64,000 nt of DNA, taken from positions 188,480,001 through 188,544,000 of the forward strand of contig JBITNC010000001.1 in NCBI GenBank assembly GCA_050084985.1, written 5' to 3'. Position numbers and translations under genes: made by a program. The stretch is from Nageia nagi (Eukaryota; Pinophyta). The notes beneath the pieces were generated by a model. It was not told where the DNA came from and made no database searches. It worked only from the letters and a program-made list of their open reading frames with translations. The first letter of the stretch is position 1; each line of letters opens with the position of its first letter. This document shows positions 34,304-45,300 of this stretch, in pieces.

Positions 34304-35025
34304 AAAAATCTGCAAGTTATTAGGATCGTACCTTGTGTAGTTTGTATCAATAATTGCAAAAACCACTTAAGACATAAAGATATGTGCTCCATAATAGCAT
34401 AATTGTGGAGTCGAATTATGATCTAGGCATCACTTAATGGAGTTGTACCATACGTTGATGTTTCTTTAATACCTTGAAGCCACATCCCACTAGCCATTTG
34501 CTAGAAAAGAAAATACCTTTTTTATATAAAATATATATGCAACATGTTATTACCAAAATCTCCTTTCTTAATTTGAATGGTATATGTCAAATACTTGTAT
34601 ATAAAGACTATAAATATCATACCATAATGATTGTAGCATATTGCACCTTTGAATTATTTGTCAAGATAGGAAGCCAACATCGAGCCATAGTTGCTCACAT
34701 GTAACACTCTTCTACATGAAATTTCTTGTCCAAATGTTTTACATAGAAAGAACTTTAAAAAATGATTATCTTAGGACCATCCATGTCCAAATTACTACTT
34801 TTGTTCTTAGTAGAAGCTAAGAATGCAATCTTATACAACTACAAGCATGTTGTGAATGGATTTAGTTTGCCAAACTTATTCAAGAGCAAGTCAAAGTTCT
34901 TTCAAAACAACTAAGTGTTCCTTAGATTATTCCAAGTAAGATGTAAACACCACATAAGGTCCATCGATGTCTACTAAATGAATTATGATTGCCTTCTTAT
35001 GAATTCTACATAATCTCTAATATAA
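34304..35025. other. Anonymous stretch, no gene seen
   Basis: AT-rich sequence with only short accidental frames (for example 34474-34704). Confidence 0.5.
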
Positions 35026-35029
35026 TAAA

Positions 35030-35740
35030 TAGAATAACTTACCAAAATATCCCTATAAGTTTATGAAATTACCAAAATACCCTTTAATATATAAAATAAT
35101 GATTGCAATATTTCATTCTATTTATTTATTATTTAGAAAATCAAATACTTTTAATTTATTGTAATAAAAATTCATTGCAAAATTCACATCTTACATACCT
35201 ATTGAATCTAAAAGACTATCATATCATATTAACATACATTTCTTTAAAGAACTATAATTTAAAAAAAATATTTTATTTATTTATTATTCAAACAATAACA
35301 TACCTCTCCAATTTTTCTAATTCACATAAGAATTAAATTTATTTCAATTGATATAAGAATATTTATTTATTTCATTTAAAAAATATTTTATAAATTTATT
35401 GGAACATTTTTACGTAGTTAAAAAAATTACTAAAAATTAGCTTAAAAAAAATTAAACAAATTAAATGAAGTGTTAAACACTTAAAGTTTTTTTCTTCATT
35501 ATTTTATTTTTTATAAAAGTATTAAAATATTTTTTAATTTTTAATTCATAAATTTTACAGATATTTTTGTAATTTTCATGAACTTGTATAGATATTTTTA
35601 TAATTTCTAAAGATTGAAAGACATTTTAGTAATTTTATGAATTTATAAGAATATTTTAATAAGTTTTAACAATTGAAGAGTATTTTGGTAATTTCATGAC
35701 CTTACAAAAATATTTTGATAAATTCCTTTAATAAATATAC
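35030..35740. repeat. AT-rich inverted repeat upstream of the S15a gene (MITE-like)
   Basis: 35038-35098 and about 35660-35735 are inverted copies around ACCAAAATA...TTATGAAATTACCAAAATACCC, roughly 80% matching. Between them are further direct copies of a TTTTGGTAATTTCATGA-like unit (35570-35710). No clean target duplication is apparent. Confidence 0.5.
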
Positions 35741-35916
35741 CAATAATAATATTTCTATTTAAATCTAAATATATAAAACTTTAAAATAATAAAATCAAGT
35801 ACAAAAAATAATTTATTTTTACATGAATAAATTATTCATCATTTATTATCTTAATAAATTATGAAAAACTACAAAACGAATACTTTCAACTTTAAATTAT
35901 TAAATTTCCAATTCAC

Positions 35917-35927
<11 letters not shown>

Positions 35928-35949
<22 letters not shown>
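35928..35949. repeat. (TA)n microsatellite
   Basis: About 10 TA units, 220 bp before the S15a start codon. Confidence 0.9.
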
Positions 35950-35951
<2 letters not shown>

Positions 35952-36051
35952 AAAAGACAAATCTAAACCAAAATATCTATCGTCAATATATATATTAAAA
36001 AAAAAAAAACGTACACATTGCACAAAGTTGCAATTACTATTATAATATTGT

Positions 36052-36058
36052 TATATAA
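36052..36058 (+). promoter_or_regulatory. TATA-like box of the S15a gene
   Basis: TATATAA in TGTTATATAAGCTCGAG, 113 bp before the ATG, which would put transcription start near 36085 and give a short 5' UTR. I do not see the telo-box or site II motifs common in ribosomal-protein promoters close by. Confidence 0.45.
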
Positions 36059-36170
36059 GCTCGAGGGCATAAGAGAGGAGAACAGGAAGTATATCCACGG
36101 GAAAGGAGTTACAATTTTTTGAATTCTGATTTCTGACCGTCGAGATACAGATTGCTCGGATAAGCAAGTC

Positions 36171-36300
36171 ATGGGGCGTAGGATTTTGAACGAGGCATTG
36201 AGGAAGATGGTGAATGCCGAAAGGAGAGGCTTTGGGAAAGTTGAGCTTCAACCCGTCTCCATTATGATGGCGAATTTTATCAATGTCATGAAGTATAGAG
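36171..36300 (+). CDS. RPS15A: S15a exon 1
   Basis: Starts with ATGGGGCGTAGG, encodes the conserved N-terminal [10 protein letters not shown] and ends in phase 1 within a Gly codon at AG|GTATTG. The frame runs on into the intron to 36356, which is not coding: the family continues with GYIK, found at exon 2. Confidence 0.93.
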
Positions 36301-39300
36301 GTATTGTTTTTCCTTTACCAGAAGATGTAGGAAGTCCAAAAACTTTACGACTATGAAGCAACACTTGAAAAATGATTCATACAACCCTTATGTGCAATTT
36401 GCAAGCTTTTCAAATTGTGTGTGATATTCCATCATTGATGTGGTTTGATACAATTTGGTGAGAGCTCCTCTAAAGTCTTCAAAGTCACTTAGATCAAACC
36501 TAACCAATAAATTCTTTGTGAATTCTCCCAAGTAGGTGTTCCATTAGTCTTTTCATACCATTGGATGGCATCTTGCTCAAGATGAAATGAGGCAATATTG
36601 ACTTTTTACCCCTCAGTAACCTAGTTCAATGAGAAATATTGTTCCTCCCGATAAATCCAACTGTTTGGATCCCCTCCAAAATTGGGAAAATCTAACTTAG
36701 TTGTCTTGAAAGAATTAATGCTCGCTGGGCCCTAAGACGCATTTGTGGTGTTTGTCTTGAAGATTGTCTTCTTGGAACTTGTTGCTACAATTGATTGTGC
36801 AATTTGTTGTATTTGTATTAGGTTTTTGTGCAAAGTGTCATATTTAGCATTCAATCTAGCCATCCTTGTCTCCATATCTTGAAAAACATGATTGAGGTTA
36901 ACTTGATAAAGCATCTTCTTGAGTTGTCTGATATGATGGTCCAATTTTTCTAAGTCGGGGTCTTGAGATCTTCCTTCCTTGGTCCATTTGTATGGTATAG
37001 AGGTTGCCTAAAATATGTGTACTAGTGCTACATGTCAAAATGATCGCCTTAGTGAGATGGTCACAATGCGCTAGGTCTCAAATTGACAAATTTTGACTTC
37101 CAAAAAATGTATATGGGTGATATATATCAAAATGATCATCTTGACAAGATGGTTTCAATGGGGCTATGTCTCAAAATGATTTTTGCTACATTTATAATCT
37201 TGAATTCCCCTCTATTTTTTTGAAAAAAGTTACTAACCTCTTAACTATGAATTGTCATTACAAGTTCTTTGCTATCGACACTCTTTCGAGGGAGAGCTCT
37301 TGTAGTTTACAAAGCTCCCGAATGTGAAGCAAAAAAAATATTCTCTTTCAGTATTGACAATTTTGCTAGGGATAACACTTATTGTTTAAAAAACTCCCAA
37401 ATAAAATCCTCTTTCGCTTTCAACACTTTTGCTAGTGCTAATCTTGTGGTCTTCAAAAATTCCAACTGTGAAACTGAAAATGACACTAAGGCAGAAAACC
37501 TCCATTGTGTGTTTCTCAAACCCTAGTGATGAGGTATCCAAAAGATGCCAAAAATAGGATACTCCAATTCAAAAGTTCTCAATCATAATTTATTTTTTCA
37601 AAAATTGCTAGTTGCTCAAAATTGCTTCAAGGAGAGCCACAAAAATATTAGGGTTACAAAGTTGCCTACAATTCTACCTCTATGAAAACAATATGCAACT
37701 CGTTCCACAATCGTGAAATCCGTCCACAATCATAAATTTGCTTCACAACTTGTAAGAGAAAAACCCTGCAAATTTACCTACAGGTGGCCAAGATCAAGCT
37801 TTGATACCAAATCTTACGAACTTGAAAATACAAAATGAGAAATACGACATAGAATGGCGAATGAACTTCTATTTATCAACAAAACAGCAAGACTATTTGT
37901 TTAAGAATTGTAGGCCACATTGAGGGGACTACCTCCTTACAAACTGAAATGCAAATACTTTTTCCTAGATACCATCTCCTTCCCTTCTATGCATATTTAT
38001 AGCAATACTACCTTAACTTTAGCTTAAATTAATCTAATGACTTACAAGGGCCGATGCTTCAAAATATTTGAGCATTACAAAATGGTGGTTCACCTTAGAA
38101 AACTAATATGGTGGTTCATATTATAAGCCGATATATCAATTAACTATACTATTAATAATAATTATATGTCAGGATGTGGGTTCCTAATATTGGTGGTGGA
38201 TGCATTGTCTAGAATGTATGAGGAATATGTATCTCAATATGTAATATCATCCTTGGAACCAACATGGATAGAGAAAATTTGAAAGAAATTGAAAAAGACT
38301 CAATTATATGAATTAAACAACATTGGCAAGGAACCTAAGGCTTTAAAAATTTCAATGGTAAAATAAGATTCTCAAAGTAAAAAACATGATATATTTGGGC
38401 AAACTTTGAAATGCACATGCATCTCCTTCAGTATGATACTGAGGATTCTTCAAAGTCTATCATAGAGTAAGTTGGTACAATTTGAACATCATGTACTTCT
38501 TAAGGAGCCATGGCACTTGAGACTGACTTTTTAAGCCATCATAACATCGCCCTTCCACACATGTCCTATAGCGAACTGAAATGATTGGGTTACTCTTTTT
38601 TTGTTTTTACATTGGGGAATCGGTAACTAGTTACAATTTTATTTGTCTCATCATAGGTTCAAATCCTGCTCCTGCTGCGATCATAACCTCCAGCTGCACC
38701 AGATAAATATTCTAATGTAGCTGATGATGCTGACTCAACATGCCATCTGGTTCTATGAGACCTGGAGGATTTTAACCTGGGTCACTACCTCTTCATGGCA
38801 TGGGTTCACCTCTAGGCCAGGCCCTTAGGCCTAAGTGGATTACCCTTTCAGAAGTTGCAACACCAGCAATAACTGACATCCTTTAGTTCATATGACAGCA
38901 CTTGGGAGCAGCTTGCATTGTGCTAGCATTTTTAACGCATGCATTGTTGTAGTCAACATCTCTTATTACCAAAAGCCATTCAGTAATTCCTCCATTGTGC
39001 CCTCTCTGATGTTGGAATCGGACAAAGCTAAAGAAAAGGTGGCTTGTATTTGAGCGAGCCTTATTCTCAACATGAGCAAAATTTATGCAAATTGAAGTTG
39101 GTTGTAACCAACCAACCCCTCTAATTACCGATGTGTTCCACCAACAACACTTTTACCTAACCTACTGTAATATATTACATCGAATGATGTAATATTAATA
39201 AATTAACATTTCCATTGTGTCAAATATATAATATCAGTTTTGGAGAAGGCCTTCTGAAATAGCTGCAAAGTGCCATACCAAACTATCCACATGCAGCTAA

Positions 39301-42300
39301 TATGATATTTTTTGTCTTATTATGCATGAAATAGTTTGACTACATACGCACAAAAGAACATAGTATAGAGTTTGAGCTTGTAGCCAGGTATATTTTTTTG
39401 AGAAAGATTTACTCTGCTCCACAAAAGCAGGCTATTCATTTTTGAAATTATTCAAATGTTCGTAAAAATTGACCAAATGCTGCTCTAAATTGCTTGAACG
39501 GATTAATCAATGCATGCATCACTATGCAGCCTTCATGTTAGACTTCCAGGGAGGTACACTGATTTTATAGGCTTCTGTTTCACAAACCATGTGCTGCCAG
39601 GCATTGTCTGGATTTGTGGTTCCTAATTCAGCTACCATCATGATTTGGTGTGTTATCAGGCTCGTATTGAATTGGTGAAATATTTATAGGGTCTGTTATT
39701 GCCTTCATCATTGATCACAGTATGAGTTTGGCCTAATTTGCAGATATTGCCTATTACTCCATGCATCATTTTATACATTACAAAGGGAATCTGTATAGAA
39801 AAGGATTCAGGGAGAACCTGCAAATGGTACCTTGAGTATCACTGCAAATATAGCCTGAACTACTTGTATGTGTTTTTAAGTCGAGTCATAATAAATAGTT
39901 ATAGATGGTTTGGGCCAATGTGGCTAATTCATCACTCAGTAAGATATTCTCTTATCTATTTTGCAGGGTATATCAAAGACTTCGAAGTATTTGATATAAA
40001 CAGAAAGGGTAGAATTACTGTAGAACTGAATGGAAGGATCAAGGACTGCAAAGCTCTTACATACAGGCAAGACATAAAGCTTAAAGATATTGAGAGCTAC
40101 AAATCCTCTATACTTCCTACACGACAGGTATGAATGTAATGCTATTACTCTAGGAATGTGGTTAACACTTTGGTTGGCTTGCTTGATAGAATCTGCTGCT
40201 TGGTCTTTTTTTTCATCTTGCTGAGATTGTGAGTGCGAATCCTCTGGCATGTTGATTTTGTGGCTGTTTAATAGGAATACAAATTATACTAGTGCAAGTT
40301 ATTATTGACATTTATGGAAAGGAAACTAAGGTAAATTCTATTTATATAGATGTTCTTCAAGCATTTACTCTTTTTAACTGATTGCATCAACTGATGGTTA
40401 CAAGGAATGATGTTAAAAACTTAAAACATCAACAAGATAAAAGAGTAACATCAACAAGATAGAAGAGTGATGAACAATTGTGAGAGAAGTATTTCTAAAC
40501 TCTGCAGATAGCTCTAGAGGAGGAATATAGCTATATCTCAAATTTATTTTGAAAACTAGTATTGTTCCTGAATCCTAACCATTGTCTCTAGCTTCATAAT
40601 GCAATATGGGATTCAGTAAGAAGAAAGTTTGATTTCGATAAGGCATTTTATTAGTGCCACAAATTAAAACAATGTATATGATCATGTCATTATGAGTGGT
40701 GGAACAATGTATATTCGTATTTAAAAATGTTGTTATCTAATGTGTTTTGTATATGGTGTTGGTCTAGTTTTGCCTAGTAGACTCCCTTTGTGTGCATTTC
40801 ATGTGGACCTTATATGTAAGATACCAAACTAGTAAACCAGAATTTATTCCGGTAAAAATCAGATTTACTCAAATTTATTGCCCTAGTTTCAGATCTGAAA
40901 TTATGACTGAAAATTACAACAGAAAATTACTCAAATTGGAGATCAAGATCAGCCACAGAAACACCAATTTATATTTATTAAAAAATTAGTAATAAATCTC
41001 TAAATCACTTGTACTACAAGAAAAATGCTCCAAAATGCACAAAGAAAATGCCTAGGGCTGGATGCAAGGCATGAGAGGCCAAATCTGGTCTGAAAATGCA
41101 CAAAATAGGTCTTCAAAATTGGGCGATTGGATCCTTGGCAGGCTGAAAACTCTGAAATATGAAAATTCCCTCTCAAGGTTGAGCGCTTCGCAATAGGGTC
41201 TCAAAACCCTAGATCTGAATGCAAAAGTCTCCAATCCTTAATCTAATACGCTCAATTGTGAACCTTGGATGGATCCACCAATGGAGATCACAAGGGTTTA
41301 GTCTTTAAGTCTCAACACCAAGAGGCTGTTCGTTCTATAGGGTTCCACTCATGCAGGGTTTCGCCCACAAAAGGAATAGAACTTGCTGTCCCAACAATAT
41401 TCTCCAAAAGATGTTAAAGTAAAATGATCAAAACGCCCCTATAAATGAAGTGCTCTTTCCCTTTTATAATTTGGCATTCACTTAAACTCCTTCCTAATCC
41501 TTCATTAAGACAGTTTATTATAAAATAATATGACTACCACTTAATTCACATAAAATATTATTAACTCTCACAAAAAGGGAGCATCCCTATTAGACATGTG
41601 CTATGAACTAATATCAAAAAGGGGACGTCTATATTGGGGACATTGCATTATAGAACCCCTATAACAAAACATTGTGGAAACTAATCAAGATTCCTCAAAG
41701 GAAATACAATGGAGACGGTTGCCTTATTAGAAGATTGAATAAATAATAGATTTCAGTTTGATAGAGCGAAGGTTTGATTATCTTATAATAGAACTCTTCA
41801 ATCATATATCATATTTGCTTGAGGAGCTTAAGATAATTAAGAAAAACAATGAAGAGTATCATAGAAGAATACTTGGTTAAACCCATTAGAGCCCCAAGAT
41901 CAAGAATTGTGAAATTAACATGGAAGTGCCTACTATGGTTATTGTAACAACATTTAGCCAAATGCTTAAAGACAATAGTGAAATAGAAATAGAAGTTCAT
42001 GATCAAAGATCGCCAATAGAGTTAGGGCATCTTGCCAATAAGATTGAAGCCATTATTGACTCTCAAATAGCTGTAGGGGAGGAAAGAACTCTCGAGGAAG
42101 ATGAACATATACGAGCACATGGGAAGAGAAAAGGAAAAATGGTTTATGTCACAAGTGTAAAGGGAAGCTCTATAAAGGGTATGCATGTGAAGAAAATAAA
42201 CTCTTTAACATCATGGTGAGAAAGGGAAAGAGAAAGAAACATGTATTGGGGTAGATGATCTAAGACGTAAAAGAACATGAGACTGAACACGTGGCAATCT

Positions 42301-45300
42301 CTATATTTGCTGTAATAGGTATGACTTATCATCAAATAATTAATATTGGAGGTTTTGTTCAAAATCAAATAGTTATGCTGTTGATTGATTATAGTATACC
42401 AATTTGTTAGTAAAGAGGTGGCTAAAAAGGATAGGATTATATGTACAAGGAAAAAATAGCTAATTGAGGAAGTTATTGTGTGAGGAAAGTTTTGAATGGG
42501 AGATTCACTATGAAAGATTACACCTGGTTGGAGTCAGTGTATGCCATGGATTTGGGAGGAGCTGATATAGTGGTAGGATCTCAGTTGGCCTAACATGGAG
42601 TTGACACAATGAACTTATAATGGCAAATATTTGCAAAGGACAAAAAATGTTAAGCACTATAGGCTCTAAGGAGTGCAATCCCCTCCCTCTAAAATGGTAA
42701 GCTCTCATCAAATGTAAAAGATGATCAAAACGGGAGGTAGAGGATTCATTGCACAAATTTTCTCCTTGGAAATCAAGGAAGAAATGCAAAATATCAACCT
42801 TGGGATGGGATTGTTGATTGATAAACATGAAAAGGTATTTCTAGAACCTAAGGGATTACCTCCTACCAGTTCTGATGACCAGGCCATAAGTTTAATTCCT
42901 AGAAACCAACTAGCATTTCAATTTGAGATTTCACCCACTAACAAAATCCACCGAGTCTTTCCATGTGTATTGTCTTAAACTAACGTGAAGTTCCAGGAGG
43001 AGTTTTGAGAATTAGACGAGTAAGGAATAGTAGTGTTGGAACTATTTCCAAGATAGTGGTTAGACAATAGAATTATTATTATAAAAGCTATTTAAAGGCA
43101 TTGCATTGTAATGCAAATCAGATGGAAATATTTTCTGCATTAGTGGTATCAGAGCTCTCCAATCCTCCTTTGGGTTTGGGTAATACTTTCTCATTTCGTT
43201 CTCCATTTTGGATCATTGTTCAGGTTTACCCAACAAGAGGAACTTGGCATTTATAGCATGGTCTAGGGTATCATAAAATTTGTGCCAGTTTGCACAAATT
43301 TTGTTTGATAAGGTGCCCCTGAATTGTGGTTTGAAAAAGAGATTATGTTGATCTCTTTCTTCACGATTTTGTGGATGATTTCTTGTTGACCAGCTCCAAA
43401 ATGATTGAGTTGATATGCATGTCATACTTGAGATCCTCTATTAGATTCATCATCAAAAGCTATTTTCTATTATTTCCATAGTGACAATATATTCTGTTTA
43501 GGCTGATGGACAACATGTCTTGCTGGGTTGTGAAAATTATGCCTTGCTTATTGTGTGGCATTCTTCTCACTTAGTGTGCTCCAAACACAACATTGCCACT
43601 TTTGAGTTTCATGGTGTCGGCCAAAGTCTTCTGATTGTGCATTCTACCAACCAAGCCTACTTGACTGTTCACATGTTGAATTGTGCTTACCATGATTTGG
43701 CCTCTCCTGTAGATGTATTCATTGGATTTTCTTTCACACGACATGTGAATGAGCTAGTGCTTTCTAGGCATATCCGTTGACTTGCCAATCATTGTATATT
43801 GGTCACAAGCTTAAAGATCATTTTGATTGAGTGATGCAATTTGTAACCCTTATAAACTTGGCCATATTACTCATCATGTGGCGAGACTTTATCATCCATT
43901 GTCTTAATCTTGTGGTTTTTTCGACGATTGGAGTTATAATCTTCCCCTTTGGTTAACCGTTTGATTTTTGGGACTATAACAACTTTAACCATTACCAAGT
44001 TATTTGAGGGGACATTACATTTTGCCGGCAGTATAAGCAGTTATTTTGGTGAAGTTTCATCACATCGAGCTTTGAATCATCTATTTTTTCCCCTTGGTGG
44101 TCTTGAAGGCAAAATTTGGGACTCTATACTAGCTTATTTTTTGCACTGTTAGAGACATCCGGAAACTAACTTGGCTTTCTATATTACAATTTCCACTTTT
44201 TCCCTCATCATCTTCTGTCTTATTGTTGGAGCTGACTCCAGTACGTTGGCACTACAAACTTGACAGATGGCCGTTGCTAACCTTGCTGAGCAAATGCAGG
44301 AATTGGTCAAGAGGATGGTGATTTTGACTGACAAGGTCAATGACATAGCGGTTTCAAAACCATCAATTTGTCACACAGTGTGAAGTTCCCATCTATGAAT
44401 ATGGAGATGTGGATCGAATTCAATCAAACCCTGATTGTCGATTAAGTGGCCTTTGCTAAGTTGAGTTACAGAAGTTGCCAAAATGATGGTCATTACTCAA
44501 CATGAAAATGTTGAGTATCATGATACTCAAAACACAAATCTCAACTTGGTTAGAACTTAATGCTTTTGGAATCATGTTTTATCCTTCTAATTATTTGCAG
44601 GATTTTAGCTTTCAACAAGGCTTTCACCAAATATTTTAGGACTACTTCAAATCAATAACGTGTGCATTCTATTAACTAAAAAGGACATCAAAGACGATCT
44701 AGCCTTCAAAGCAATATGCCATGTAGTGGAGTATTTGTGCTGGGAATCAAAGCACACAGAAGCGGCAACCTTGAAGGTTGCATATAACAATGCTCAGTTT
44801 TGCTGAAGAGAAGTATCTTTCTAGGAGCAAGGCTTCAGTGGAGCAGCTGTACTAGGAATCAAAGTAAAATACGTGGAATCGACAAATTTGGAGGTTGCAT
44901 ATAATCATGTTCAGTTGGCTGAAGAGAAGCATCTTATAGCAAGGCGTTGCTGTGTACATCCACTTCGAGTTCATGATTGATTACATTAAAGCCTTCTCAA
45001 GCAATCTTCTTCTCCCTCTTCTACTTCAAAGAAATCCAACAAACTTTGCTGTTATTGTAAGAAAGTTTTGAGTATTTTAAATTAAAGAAGAAAACTGAAT
45101 AATTGATTGCATTGATGATTAATGTTTCATCCTCCATATTAATTTACCTACCTTAGCGGAGTAGTATTTTCTCCATGTTTGTAATAATCCCACGTCAGTT
45201 CTTTGTTTGCGGAAGTGGTATATTAAGTCATAGTTAGTTTGAGTTGTCATTTTATCATAATTCTCCTAGAAGTGAAAAATTTGATATGAAAACTAAAGAA

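Larger units (their letters stand above)
36360..38189 (-). mobile_element. Ty3-type fragment E, antisense in S15a intron 1
   Basis: On the - strand, an LTR at about 38189-37812 (starting TATTAGGAACCCACATCC, close to the LTR start of element D) is followed by a primer-binding site at 37809-37798 (TGGTATCAAAGC). A gag with [37 protein letters not shown] and [20 protein letters not shown]-like segments then runs to about 36370. The rest of the element is gone. Same family type as D. Confidence 0.75.

Noticed and set aside
36301-36356. Continuation of S15a exon 1 to the stop at 36357
   Set aside because: The family requires GYIK after KYRG, which is present at exon 2; the donor GTATTG at 36301 fits and the extra residues do not.
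38658-38668. B-box-like GGTTCAAATCC as a tRNA gene
   Set aside because: No A box, cloverleaf or acceptor stem; listed only as a weak SINE-like hint.
39738-39966. Upstream part of the 131-codon frame that contains S15a exon 2
   Set aside because: The acceptor TTGCAG at 39961-39966 and family alignment show that only the part after 39967 is coding.
41018-41031. CTACAAGAAAAATG as a CACTA transposon end in S15a intron 2
   Set aside because: The leading CA is not in place (TACTACAAG) and no inverted partner or 3-bp duplication was found.
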